A stretch of DNA of 49,138 nt from an uncultured Puniceicoccaceae bacterium. Its GTDB lineage: Bacteria > Verrucomicrobiota > Verrucomicrobiia > Opitutales > Coraliomargaritaceae. Each line of letters opens with the position of its first letter. Positions within the stretch are counted from its first letter, which is position 1. The position numbers were made by a program, and so were the translations under genes. Location: positions 1-49,138 of the forward strand of contig CAJWMY010000006.1 of NCBI GenBank assembly GCA_913044165.1. Reading direction: 5' to 3'. This document shows, one piece after another, positions 8,610 to 18,013 of the stretch. The notes under the pieces were generated by a model, which did no database searches, was not told the DNA's origin, and saw nothing but the letters and a program-made list of their open reading frames with translations.

Positions 8610-9480
8610 ATTTAACTTTAACGCCAACAGCATCTTGAATACTATTTTTGGAAACTCTTATTTCATCAAACCTTACATTAGTTGTATTAAAAACAAATGG
8701 AGTAAGAATTATGCCTTTATACAAACTACGTTTTGTAGACTTTAAATCTTTTCTACCAAACTGACAAACGTTGTTCTCTAAAGAACCTGGCTCAGCTAAA
8801 TTAAATAACTTTTCATCAAAATTTTTACTCGAAAAATAATCGACTTGCTTAGAATTTAAAACCCAAAACGATAATGATACATTTCCCTCTTCTCCAGTTT
8901 TGGGTAAACCACTCATTTTCCAAATAACAAGGTATTCTTCACCATTAACACAAGGGGAACCTTCAACAACTTTATAAGTTTTACCCTTTGCTCCTATCAT
9001 TCCTAATTTACCACCCCACCTCTTAGGGCAAATTGCAAATAATCCGTTTCTCACAGACATATCGCTAGTGTTAGGGAGCGCAAAAATCATACCCACTACC
9101 GTATCCTCAGTCATAAATCCTGGGACTACACGGAAACTACCGAAAACTTCACCTTCAAAGGCTTGATCGGTTTGCCTAAACATATAGCCGTTCGCGAAAA
9201 AATTTTGATTTTTTCTTTCACCCTTTACAACGGCAGAACCACCTGAAGAAATCAGAGGACTAAATGAAATATCCTTTTTAGATAAAACAGCATTCCCGTT
9301 ACCAATTTGCCAAGTACTCATCCAGCCAATGCTTGATTCACCTCCCAATGAACCAAACTCTCCAAAGGGCAGATTTTTTTTTCCTTTACAATCAAAGCCC
9401 TCATATAAATCTAGACCATTTAAAAGTGTTGATACAGAAAGTAGTGTAATAATGAAAATTAATAATTTTTTAAATTGCAT
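8608..9480 (-). CDS. Secreted protein of unknown function, possible concanavalin A-like fold
   Basis: The start at 9480 is chosen over 9516: it gives a signal peptide (MQFKKLLIFIITLLSVSTLLNG), whereas the longer reading begins inside the operator. About 290 residues. The mature N-terminus reads LDLYEGFDCKGK and continues with a Gly-rich stretch and GWMSTWQIGNG, the pattern of many secreted Verrucomicrobiota and Planctomycetota proteins predicted to have a jelly-roll/LamG-like fold. The C-terminal VRFDEIRVS strand fits that fold. I do not recognise catalytic residues. It is divergent from the TonB receptor gene across only 54 bp holding the putative operator, so co-regulation is likely. It may bind glycan, but this is a guess from context. 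Confidence 0.75.
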   Translation of the reverse strand: MQFKKLLIFIITLLSVSTLLNGLDLYEGFDCKGKKNLPFGEFGSLGGESSIGWMSTWQIGNGNAVLSKKDISFSPLISSGGSAVVKGERKNQNFFANGYMFRQTDQAFEGEVFGSFRVVPGFMTEDTVVGMIFALPNTSDMSVRNGLFAICPKRWGGKLGMIGAKGKTYKVVEGSPCVNGEEYLVIWKMSGLPKTGEEGNVSLSFWVLNSKQVDYFSSKNFDEKLFNLAEPGSLENNVCQFGRKDLKSTKRSLYKGIILTPFVFNTTNVRFDEIRVSKNSIQDAVGVKVK

Positions 9481-9500
9481 AAAACACCTATTGATAGATT

Positions 9501-9518
9501 GTGCATAAAAGTGCAATA
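9501..9518 (-). promoter_or_regulatory. Putative LacI-type operator B in divergent control region
   Basis: Minus-strand copy of the 18-mer TATTGCACTTTTATGCAC. It sits in the 54-bp gap between the secreted-protein gene (start 9480) and the TonB receptor gene (start 9535). For the plus strand it would lie within the spacer of a weak promoter candidate (TTGATA at 9491, AATAAG at 9515, 18-bp spacing), consistent with repression by blocking polymerase. Confidence 0.65.
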
Positions 9519-9534
9519 AGAATTCGCCGCCCTC

Positions 9535-12500
9535 ATGAAAAGATTAATACTTTTTCTACTATCTACTTACCTAATAGCATCAATCAGCCCTGCCCTTTTT
9601 TCAGAGGAGGAAGATGAGAATGTTCACGTTTTATCTGATTTCGTAGTTTCGGAGAGTGATGACAAAGGTTACTATTCAGCTAATACAACTTCTGTCACTA
9701 AAGCTAATGAGCTCATAAAGAATACCCCTGTAAATGTTACCGTTATAAATGAAGACTTGTTGAGAGATTTAGGTATAAATACAACCGAAGACCTGGCACA
9801 AGTATCAGCATCGATTGATACTGACCCAACTTCTTATAGCTTAGATCAAATTAGGATTAGAGGCTTTAGGAACACATTTACTCGCTTTAATGGTTTTAGA
9901 AGAACATTAGCAAGAGATGGTTATAATATTTCTCGCTATGATATTATTAAAGGTGCAAATAGTTTAATTTTTGGGCAAGCCTCCCCCGGAGGAACTGTAA
10001 ATGCAATACCCCTTATTGCTAATTTTAGAAAAGATTCAGGTGCACTAGTTTTAGCTTTAGGTAATAAAAATTACGAAAAGAAGGTATTTAATTATAACAA
10101 AATACTTAGCGATAATTTAGCAGCAAGATATATGCATGTTGACCATTACCAAGAGTACGAGCATGCCTACAAAAACTATGACTTAGAATCTAAAACCATA
10201 TCAATTAATTTTAGACCGGATTCAACGAGTTCATTATTGGGGCATTTTGAAAAAGTTGATTCCAAATTTAGTTTCCCTACATTAGCGCTCAGAGATGATA
10301 CTAAAGTCGATGACTCAGTTGTTGCTCTAGGAACTAATCGATATGGCAGCCAACAAGATGATGGAACTAATGCTACTAATAGTTGGGCTTATGATGGATA
10401 CCTTAGTAGTGCTGAACATCGAATTATGAGACAAGACTTTCAAGTTCCATTTACTTCCGAATGGCTATCCTTTGCACCGCAAGCTTTAATTGATAACTTA
10501 ATATCGCATACACAATACAATCTAGATCCTAATGGGCTTACCGGAGATCCAAATTTAGATGCTTTAAATAATCAATTTAATCAAAGCTACGGACCTAATT
10601 CCGGAATCGTAAATACGAATCCAAACGAACCTTTTTTGCCAATTTTTCCAGCTGAAAGTGACGAATTTGTTGGTGGTGGAAGGAAGATAACAGGCGCAGA
10701 ATTCTTAAAAAATTATTACAAATTAATTAATGAGTCTAATTACGGTTACCAATCAGGACCTGATAAAAGTAAAACCGTGTCCGGATATTTTTCTACTTTA
10801 GATTATCAAAAAGTACTTAATAATAATTTAGAGCTAAGTTTATCCCTCAATTATCAAGAACAAAAAGGAGAAAATTTTGCTAGAGATTCCCATGGTATAT
10901 CCAGAGTTGTGGATAGTTTTTCCGTACATAACAAAAATTGGCCCAAACCTCAAGAGCACCTTTTTTATACCGTAAATGAGAATGGTGTTGATGAGCAAGG
11001 TGGAAGCTTTAGCCCTGTTACGAATATTAGTTTTGATCCAAATACTTTTCAGGTAACCGGAGAAAGGGATTCTGATGCTATTGATGATTATATTGATTGG
11101 CATACTCAATTCTACCCAGAACCTTTTATTAGAACATATTGGACAAAAACAAATGGAGAAAGCGAAAGATTAGGCGCTAAAGCTACACTCCTATATGAGA
11201 AAAATCTCAATATACCTGTCATAGGTAAATCAGAAAATAAATTCTTACTTGGTATTGATTACCACGATTTAAATAAGGATGAAAAAAGATATGATCAGAT
11301 ACCCGATTACACAAGTAACCCAGAAGATCCTATGAACCCATTAAATCCCGATGGTTCCTATTTAGGACCATATGAATCAGATTTAAGAACACGATCTGAG
11401 TGGGTAACCTCAAATAGCATTACAGATAGAGAAAGAGCATTTGATTATATTTCTTTACGAAAAGGATTTGGACCCGAACGTTCTATAATTAGGCTAAATA
11501 ATAAGATTGAGACTGACTTTATTATTTTAGATGAAAATGGTGATTTTATTGAAACAGTTAAAACTGGATATATAAGAACGGGATTAGAAAACCTAGAGGA
11601 TTCTAAAAAACCAAATACTGAAGCAGCTAATTATAATAGCGTCCTATTCAATGACGGTGAAGGCGAAAGAATTGTTTCTGCGAAATGGACAGAATCAGCA
11701 AAATTATCAGCTAATATAGAAACTAATAGCCAATGGTTAGCCTCTCAAAGCAGTTTTTTCAAAGGTAGGCTAAGAACCCTTCTAGGTTTAAGATATGATG
11801 AAATTGAAGTTGAATCCACAAACCGGAAAACTTCACTCTTTGGTGATGGAAGTTCAAATTTAACGTATAAAGATGAAAATGGGAATACTCAAAGTTTTGG
11901 AATAGATGATATAAACCAAAAAGATCAAAATAAATACACTGAATATAGTCCAAGCGTTGGAGGATTATTTTGGTTAAAAAATAATTTTGGAATATTCGCA
12001 AATTATGCAGAATCTATTCAAACCCCATCAGGACAAGATAGGACCCCGCTAGGAACTTTAGTTGCTCCAGAAATTGGTAAAGGTCTTGAGATTGGCTTTA
12101 GGTATTCAAGCAATGACAACAAGATAGATGCCCAACTAGCATATTATTCAATTGAAAAAGAAAATGATGACGAATTCAAATACTCTAACGTTCAATTGAA
12201 TCAAATTTATGACTTCGATGTTTATAAATTCAAGAGACCATACATATACAGAATAAATACAGACTCCGAGGGTAATGTTCTAGGAGGTACACTAAATAGC
12301 TCAACGTTACCTGGAAGAAGGTCGGATGGAGACGTAACACTGTCTAAAGGTGTTGAGCTAGATGTAAATTATAACCCTAATAAAAACATCACTTTCATCA
12401 CCTCTATAAATCATAATATTGGGAATAAAATCTTAAAGGTTCATCCCAAGGTTCAAGATTGGCTTGATGAAAATAATTATAATATAAATGACCAATTTGA

Positions 12501-13077
12501 ATTATATGGGAGGCCAAGTATTCGGGCTTCTGTTACTGGGAAGTATTCTTTCCGAGGAGGCAAACTCAGAGGTCTTTCGTTTGGAATTGCCCAGCATTTT
12601 AGATCGTCTAGTAAATTAGGAAAATACAGCTTTCATTATGGAACAGAATCATTTACCGATCAAAATGGAAATGGAGTTTACGACCAAGGGGAAGCATTTG
12701 ATGACTTAAATAATAACACATCATGGGATAATGAATTTTTATGGAATAAAAATTCATTAGTTAACCAACCTAATATTAATCATGATCCTAATTCGGATAA
12801 TCCCCTCCACCAAAGGAATGAAAACGTTTTAGATGCCCATGAGCAAAATATGATTAGCAAAACAAGCACACATTATTTAGAATCAGACCCTGAACATAAT
12901 ACCATTGGATTTATTTCATATACAGGTAAGTTTGACAAAAAGGACAAAAAGATACCTTATTCAATAAATTTCCGAATTAATAATTTATTCGATAAAAGAC
13001 AATTTATAAACAGAGGAACTTATGGATATTTTAGGGAATCTAGATCCTACAACATATCTGCCAAAATTATGTTCTAA
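9535..13077 (+). CDS. TonB-dependent outer-membrane receptor
   Basis: A 1180-residue protein with a signal peptide (residues 1-23). It starts directly with the plug domain: a TonB-box-like segment VLSDFVVSES (31-40), then NTPVNVTVINEDLLRDL and IRIRGFRNTF, followed by the conserved GANSLIFGQASPGGTVNAI segment near residue 140. The remainder alternates polar strands and long loops as in a 22-strand barrel and ends SYNISAKIMF with the terminal Phe needed for outer-membrane assembly. There is no SusC-type N-terminal carboxypeptidase-like domain, as usual for Opitutae receptors. The sulfatases directly downstream (14-bp gap) suggest uptake of sulfated oligosaccharides. The ExbBD-TonB operon at 24019-29678 could energise it. 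Confidence 0.93.
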   Translation: MKRLILFLLSTYLIASISPALFSEEEDENVHVLSDFVVSESDDKGYYSANTTSVTKANELIKNTPVNVTVINEDLLRDLGINTTEDLAQVSASIDTDPTSYSLDQIRIRGFRNTFTRFNGFRRTLARDGYNISRYDIIKGANSLIFGQASPGGTVNAIPLIANFRKDSGALVLALGNKNYEKKVFNYNKILSDNLAARYMHVDHYQEYEHAYKNYDLESKTISINFRPDSTSSLLGHFEKVDSKFSFPTLALRDDTKVDDSVVALGTNRYGSQQDDGTNATNSWAYDGYLSSAEHRIMRQDFQVPFTSEWLSFAPQALIDNLISHTQYNLDPNGLTGDPNLDALNNQFNQSYGPNSGIVNTNPNEPFLPIFPAESDEFVGGGRKITGAEFLKNYYKLINESNYGYQSGPDKSKTVSGYFSTLDYQKVLNNNLELSLSLNYQEQKGENFARDSHGISRVVDSFSVHNKNWPKPQEHLFYTVNENGVDEQGGSFSPVTNISFDPNTFQVTGERDSDAIDDYIDWHTQFYPEPFIRTYWTKTNGESERLGAKATLLYEKNLNIPVIGKSENKFLLGIDYHDLNKDEKRYDQIPDYTSNPEDPMNPLNPDGSYLGPYESDLRTRSEWVTSNSITDRERAFDYISLRKGFGPERSIIRLNNKIETDFIILDENGDFIETVKTGYIRTGLENLEDSKKPNTEAANYNSVLFNDGEGERIVSAKWTESAKLSANIETNSQWLASQSSFFKGRLRTLLGLRYDEIEVESTNRKTSLFGDGSSNLTYKDENGNTQSFGIDDINQKDQNKYTEYSPSVGGLFWLKNNFGIFANYAESIQTPSGQDRTPLGTLVAPEIGKGLEIGFRYSSNDNKIDAQLAYYSIEKENDDEFKYSNVQLNQIYDFDVYKFKRPYIYRINTDSEGNVLGGTLNSSTLPGRRSDGDVTLSKGVELDVNYNPNKNITFITSINHNIGNKILKVHPKVQDWLDENNYNINDQFELYGRPSIRASVTGKYSFRGGKLRGLSFGIAQHFRSSSKLGKYSFHYGTESFTDQNGNGVYDQGEAFDDLNNNTSWDNEFLWNKNSLVNQPNINHDPNSDNPLHQRNENVLDAHEQNMISKTSTHYLESDPEHNTIGFISYTGKFDKKDKKIPYSINFRINNLFDKRQFINRGTYGYFRESRSYNISAKIMF

Positions 13078-13091
13078 ATTTATTTAAAATC

Positions 13092-14531
13092 ATGAAACTT
13101 ATATTACATTTATTTATTTTAAAATTCTTACTATCATCTTTATTAGCTTCAAATAGTGATAAGCCTAACATCATCTTTATACTAACAGATGACCAACGCT
13201 ATGATGAAATTGGAGCAGTCGGAAATTTCCCTTGGCTAGTTACCCCTAATTTAGATAAGCTTTTAAATGAAGGCATACATTTTGAAAATGCCTTTGTTAC
13301 AACTTCTTTATGTGGACCCTCAAGAGCTTCCTTTCTTACAGGAACTTATGCAAATCACCACGGAGTTGTTGTAAATGAGTATATAGATTATGACAAAAAC
13401 CTCCCTACTTTTGCAACCCTACTACAAGATGCAGGATATTCAACTGCCTATTTTGGGAAATGGCACCAAGCAATGCATAATAGACCAAGACCTGGATTTG
13501 ATAAATGGATGGTCTTTTGGGGACAAGGCAAATACTATAATGATGCACTATTAACTGAAACTGGAGAGAATTTCTACATCCCTGAAGGGAAATACCTCAC
13601 AGACCAGCTAAACGAACTTGCAATCGATTATATTGATAATGCATCTAAAGGCGACCAACCATTTCTTTTATATTTAAGTCATAAGGCACTTCATGAACCT
13701 TTCACTCCTCCTGATAGACACAAAAACTTATATAAAGACATGGCTGTTCCGACCCAAGATGACTTAAGGGATGATATGTCAAAAAAGCCAGAGTACATAC
13801 AAACTATGGCCAAAAAAAATAGAGAACGTGGTGGAGGCATAGCCCCTATTCACTGGAAAATACCTGATAAGATGAGAACAGTTACTGCTGTAGATGAGGG
13901 AGTTGGTATGATTTTTAAAAAGTTAGAGGAAGAAGGTATGCTTTCAAATACAGTTGTCATCTTTGCCGGAGATAATGGATATTTCGTAAGTGAACACGGA
14001 GGGCTTCACGACAAACGAAAAGCGTACGAAGAATCAATTCGTATTCCTTTATTGATGTGGAATCCATTTGAAAAGCAGCCAAACAAAATTGACTCTATTG
14101 CTTTGAATATTGATTTGGCACCATACATTTGCGATCTCGCAAATGTAAAAATACCTAAACACATGCATGGTAAAAGCTGGAAAAATATCTTACGTGGGAA
14201 GAAAAGTGGAAGAGACGGTTTTCTTTATGAATATTACAGAGAAAATCAATATCGGCCTACAGGAGGTTTCGGTGGTACTCCAACAATCCTAGCTTACCGC
14301 ACTGAAGATTGGAAATATGTAACTTACCCGGAGGCAAATTATATTTCAGAACTATATGATTTATCAAATGACCCCAAAGAGCTTTATAATTTAATAGATG
14401 ACCCTGATCATACCAAAATGGCAAATAAGTTAGAAAAATCTCTGACTAAATTACTTAAAACCATAGATTATAAGCCTCCTACTAGAATCAGGGGCGAAGG
14501 AAAATCTATTAAAGAAATATATAAAAATTAA
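13092..14531 (+). CDS. S1-family sulfatase, FGE-type (sulfatase 1)
   Basis: A 479-residue alkaline-phosphatase-fold arylsulfatase with a signal peptide (1-19). The metal-binding TDDQ follows at 32-35. The maturation motif is Cys74-Gly-Pro-Ser-Arg78, so Cys74 should become formylglycine. FGKWH (121-125) and the later GDNGYFVSEHGG segment carry other active-site residues. The protein removes sulfate esters from a substrate that cannot be named; the strong resemblance to the sulfatases at 14579 and 21550 (GQG.YY, DKR..YEESIRIP) groups the three. It lies 14 bp behind the TonB receptor gene and probably shares its transcript and its LacI-type control. Confidence 0.93.
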   Translation: MKLILHLFILKFLLSSLLASNSDKPNIIFILTDDQRYDEIGAVGNFPWLVTPNLDKLLNEGIHFENAFVTTSLCGPSRASFLTGTYANHHGVVVNEYIDYDKNLPTFATLLQDAGYSTAYFGKWHQAMHNRPRPGFDKWMVFWGQGKYYNDALLTETGENFYIPEGKYLTDQLNELAIDYIDNASKGDQPFLLYLSHKALHEPFTPPDRHKNLYKDMAVPTQDDLRDDMSKKPEYIQTMAKKNRERGGGIAPIHWKIPDKMRTVTAVDEGVGMIFKKLEEEGMLSNTVVIFAGDNGYFVSEHGGLHDKRKAYEESIRIPLLMWNPFEKQPNKIDSIALNIDLAPYICDLANVKIPKHMHGKSWKNILRGKKSGRDGFLYEYYRENQYRPTGGFGGTPTILAYRTEDWKYVTYPEANYISELYDLSNDPKELYNLIDDPDHTKMANKLEKSLTKLLKTIDYKPPTRIRGEGKSIKEIYKN

Positions 14532-14578
14532 TTCCTAACATTTACATTTTTTATATATTATAATACAATATAAAGGAT

Positions 14579-16780
14579 ATGAAAGGGTTCACTTTATATT
14601 CCATCATATCCATAACATGTCTTGCGCATGCTTTAATAGCTAACGCAACACCACCAAACATCATAGTAATAATTTCTGATGATCAAAGGTGGGACGCTAC
14701 CGGCTATATGCAATCACGATTGGCAACAGACGAGAGGATTGCAAGATTCCCATGGCTAATAGGGACCACTCCAAACCTAGACCGACTATCGTCCGAAGGT
14801 ATACATTTTGATAATGCTTTTACTGTTTTCTCAACATGCTCTCCATCCAGAGCAACAATGCTAACTGGTCTTTATCCTCATTTACATGGTATCACTGATA
14901 ACCAAACTCCCCTGCCTGCTGATTCTGTCACTTACGCAAGTTTACTAAAAAATAATGGCTATGCGACAGGCTATTTCGGTAAATGGCACCATGGCAGACA
15001 AACTGATCGTCCAGGATTTGATAATGTTGCTACTTTTCATGGACAAGGCTCCTACTTTGAAACTGAATTTTATAATGGGAACGATGTTCTGATAAGAGAA
15101 ACTGGACCCAATGAATGGGTTGATGATGTATCTACCGACTATGCTATTAATTTCATTAACCAAAAAACAAATGAAGGCATTCCATTTCTATTAGTTTTGG
15201 GATTTAAAACTCCTCATCAACCATTTGATCCTCCATCAAGAACAACTTCAATCTATGATGGTGAGTCAGCACGAGATGTCCCTAATTTAAATTCACCGCC
15301 CCCAGGTCAAATAATTAATGAAAACTCAAGTAATTATGCTGTCCCGCTTAGAAAATATATGTCAACTATTGCTGGAATTGACAACTGTGTTGGGCGTGTG
15401 ATGGATCAACTAGAGTCTCTAAATATAGTAAATAATACTGCGATTATTTACTTAAGTGATAACGGATTTTTTAGAGGGGAACATAAACTTGGAGATAAAC
15501 GGGCTCCATATGAGGAAAGCATCAGGATTCCTTTTATAATTAAATACCCTAACGAACAAATCTCTCCCACTAATGTTAGTCAAATTGCTCTTAATCTAGA
15601 CCTCGCGCCAACTATTTTAGACATAGCTGGTTTAAGTATACCAGAGAATATGCAAGGCTTGAGCTTGCTTCCTATAATTAAAAATGAAGTTCTAAACACT
15701 TGGAGGAATTACTTCTTTTACCAATATAATCATGACCCAGAATTCCCTGTAGCTAAAGCTAGACCATACATTGCACTTCGTCACGAAAATGGTCTAAAGA
15801 TAATAGAATATGAAGAAAACAAATCATGGTCCGAATTCTTTGATACAGAAATCTCCACTGACCCGTATGAAATCAATAATCTTTTTACTAATTCTGAAAT
15901 GTCAGATCAAAAGGAGCAAATGCAAAATATTCTCTTACAAGAAATGGCTTCAACGGGATTCTTAAAAACAGAGGGAATTTCTTCAACAGATACAGAGAAC
16001 TTTGCTAAAATTAGTTTAGGGAAAAATTATAATTTTTCGATACTTACTTCGTCAGATTTAAACACATGGTCATATGTCGACCAAGTACAAGGCAATGGCA
16101 GCTTAACCAACTACTCTTTAACTTCTCCTACCAACAATGGCTTTCAGATAATCGTAAACGGAAATTCCAACGACTATGGCATAATTAATTCTAATTTTGG
16201 AACAGCACAAAATTTCCAAGGCGAAGAATTAATCATAGGGGCACCTAATCCTTGGGATGGAGTTACTGGCGGTGATGTAATTTTTATCTTTGAAATACCA
16301 GTTGAAGAAGTAGATTTTAATTTAAACAAAATAGAGCTTGAGTTTACAGCTAGAAGAAAGTGGATTCCTAGTTCAATATTATGGAACGCAAATCTTGAGA
16401 CTCTTGGAATCTATAATAATACAAATCCATTCTCAACTTACTCTCAATACACTTTAAATAACCCTAACATAATCATGTTAGAAGAAGCTATATTAACTCC
16501 TTCTTTCCCTAATGTTGATACCCTTGTTCAGTCTAATAACAATATACTGATTAATTATATAAAAGATTTTTATACTAATAACCAAAACTATGCGGGAGGA
16601 AAATATATCTTTCTTAGAATTAGTGCGGATAGAGATCCTGAAACTCAAGCCTACAAATTTTACTTACAATCATCAAATACATCACAACAGGCAAACAAAC
16701 CTAAATTAAAATTTTACTACAACGAAATTAGTGAAAAACCTGATGAATTATTTTATAAAGTAATATATGGCCAAAATTAG
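14579..16780 (+). CDS. S1-family sulfatase with long C-terminal extension (sulfatase 2)
   Basis: A 733-residue protein: signal peptide (about 1-23), sulfatase domain to about residue 460 with SDDQ near 33, maturation motif Cys87-Ser-Pro-Ser-Arg91, FGKWHHG and SDNGFFRGEHK. The extra 270 residues are not part of the sulfatase fold. They start with a SILTSSDLNTWSYV segment like the 'YTLEYSTDLxxW' tails of Verrucomicrobiota secreted proteins. A beta-rich region (about 16200-16740) follows that resembles DNRLRE-type domains; this match is by eye only. The extension may bind glycan or anchor the enzyme. It lies 47 bp after sulfatase 1 and is probably in the same operon. Confidence 0.9.
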   Translation: MKGFTLYSIISITCLAHALIANATPPNIIVIISDDQRWDATGYMQSRLATDERIARFPWLIGTTPNLDRLSSEGIHFDNAFTVFSTCSPSRATMLTGLYPHLHGITDNQTPLPADSVTYASLLKNNGYATGYFGKWHHGRQTDRPGFDNVATFHGQGSYFETEFYNGNDVLIRETGPNEWVDDVSTDYAINFINQKTNEGIPFLLVLGFKTPHQPFDPPSRTTSIYDGESARDVPNLNSPPPGQIINENSSNYAVPLRKYMSTIAGIDNCVGRVMDQLESLNIVNNTAIIYLSDNGFFRGEHKLGDKRAPYEESIRIPFIIKYPNEQISPTNVSQIALNLDLAPTILDIAGLSIPENMQGLSLLPIIKNEVLNTWRNYFFYQYNHDPEFPVAKARPYIALRHENGLKIIEYEENKSWSEFFDTEISTDPYEINNLFTNSEMSDQKEQMQNILLQEMASTGFLKTEGISSTDTENFAKISLGKNYNFSILTSSDLNTWSYVDQVQGNGSLTNYSLTSPTNNGFQIIVNGNSNDYGIINSNFGTAQNFQGEELIIGAPNPWDGVTGGDVIFIFEIPVEEVDFNLNKIELEFTARRKWIPSSILWNANLETLGIYNNTNPFSTYSQYTLNNPNIIMLEEAILTPSFPNVDTLVQSNNNILINYIKDFYTNNQNYAGGKYIFLRISADRDPETQAYKFYLQSSNTSQQANKPKLKFYYNEISEKPDELFYKVIYGQN

Positions 16781-16835
16781 ACTCATAGCCTATAAATTAT
16801 TGAAAAAAACCTGATGATGTATCTTATTCATCTTT

Positions 16836-17897
16836 ATGGAAAATGAGTTTAAAAAAGTAAGTCAGCAAAAAATTGCAGATAACTTAAATATCTCTCGAAC
16901 AACTGTATCTCGATGTTTCACTAACCATAGTGGGATTAATTCACTCACTAGGGCTCAAGTCTTTGCTGAAGCTAAAAGACTAGGATACGATTACTTTGAA
17001 ACAAAAACTGAAAAGAAGATAACCCAAAAAAGAATCGGAGTTTTAATATGTACAGATCATGAAGAAATTAACCAATCTCATGACCTTAGTCCTGGATTTA
17101 ATTTGATGCCAGGCATTACAGAATTTGCCCTAATAAACGATATGCAGGTAGATACTAAAATCATATCCTCATCTCTTGAGAAGAATTCCAAAGAATTCAT
17201 ATCTCTTATAAAAGATAATAAAAAGAACTGGCAAGGCATACTACTGATATACCCATTTAAGCCTTTATTAATTAAAGAGCTGAAAGCTAATTTCCCATGT
17301 GTTTCCTTGGTAGAGCAATTTGGTTATGATACAATAGACTGTGTTGATGTTGACCATTCAAGGGGAATTTCCCTACTAGTAGACTCATTAATTGAAAACA
17401 ATCACAAAAGGATTGGTTTCTTAACTCGAGCGTATGCAGTAGATGCATGTTGGTCACACAGAAGATTCAGCGCCTTTAATGATAAACTGATAAGGGAAGG
17501 TATACCATTAAATAAATCTGATGTTGTTAATATATACCCTGACAGATTATTAAAACCCGACGAATCAATTTCAGAAGCTATAAAACAAACAAAAAATGGT
17601 GTCACTGCTTGGGTCTGTGCGGCAGATCACATTGCATATGACCTTATAGATAATCTTGAAAGAGAAGGGATAAGTGTTCCCTATGATGTCTCAGTAGTTG
17701 GATTTGATGGTATGACACCAAAGGATAGTCATAAACATAAACTCTTTAGTATTAAACTTCCTCATAGAGCTATAGGATACTATGCTACAAAGCGTTTGTC
17801 TGAGATTATTAGAAATCCTTATGACAAATCACAATTAATTTCAATAAAAGGCGAAATTATGCCAGGTAATACGATTCATAATGCCATTAATGTCTAA
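16836..17897 (+). CDS. LacI/GalR-family transcriptional regulator
   Basis: A 353-residue regulator. The helix-turn-helix at residues 9-28 (QQKIADNLNISRTTVSRCF) is typical LacI family, followed by the hinge region and a periplasmic-binding-protein-like effector domain beginning at KRIGVLIC (about 65). Motifs such as ENNHKRIGFLT and WVCAADHIAYDL fit sugar-sensing members. It presumably senses an intermediate of glycan breakdown and binds the TGCA-N6-TGCA sites at 5840, 9502 and 17930; this assignment rests on proximity and operator geometry. It lies 55 bp behind sulfatase 2 and 116 bp before the promoter-bearing PEP-CTERM gene. Confidence 0.93.
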   Translation: MENEFKKVSQQKIADNLNISRTTVSRCFTNHSGINSLTRAQVFAEAKRLGYDYFETKTEKKITQKRIGVLICTDHEEINQSHDLSPGFNLMPGITEFALINDMQVDTKIISSSLEKNSKEFISLIKDNKKNWQGILLIYPFKPLLIKELKANFPCVSLVEQFGYDTIDCVDVDHSRGISLLVDSLIENNHKRIGFLTRAYAVDACWSHRRFSAFNDKLIREGIPLNKSDVVNIYPDRLLKPDESISEAIKQTKNGVTAWVCAADHIAYDLIDNLEREGISVPYDVSVVGFDGMTPKDSHKHKLFSIKLPHRAIGYYATKRLSEIIRNPYDKSQLISIKGEIMPGNTIHNAINV

Positions 17898-17928
17898 TAA
17901 TTAATACCTTATGGAAAATAAAAAAAAC

Positions 17929-17943
17929 GTGCATAATTGTGCA
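17929..17943 (+). promoter_or_regulatory. Putative LacI-type operator C
   Basis: GTGCATAATTGTGCA, matching 13 of 15 bases of the plus-strand reading of site B (GTGCATAAAAGTGCA). The core TGCATAATTGTGCA is palindromic at 12 of 14 positions. It lies 6 bases upstream of a -35 hexamer. Confidence 0.6.
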
Positions 17944-17949
17944 AAAAAG

Positions 17950-17978
17950 TTGACACAATCTTAATTTAGTCAATAATG
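17950..17978 (+). promoter_or_regulatory. Strong sigma-70-type promoter for the PEP-CTERM gene
   Basis: A perfect -35 TTGACA (17950-17955), a 17-bp spacer and a near-consensus -10 ATAATG (17973-17978). Predicted transcription start is near 17985, giving an untranslated leader of about 30 bases before the ATG at 18014. This is the clearest promoter in the window. Confidence 0.75.
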
Positions 17979-18013
17979 AGAACCATTATCAAATAAATAA
18001 CCCTTCATACCCT

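Noticed and set aside
9481-9516. In-frame upstream ATG of the minus-strand secreted protein (also beginning MHFYA)
   Set aside because: The shared MHFYA start arises because both reading frames begin in the same 18-bp operator sequence, not because the proteins are related.
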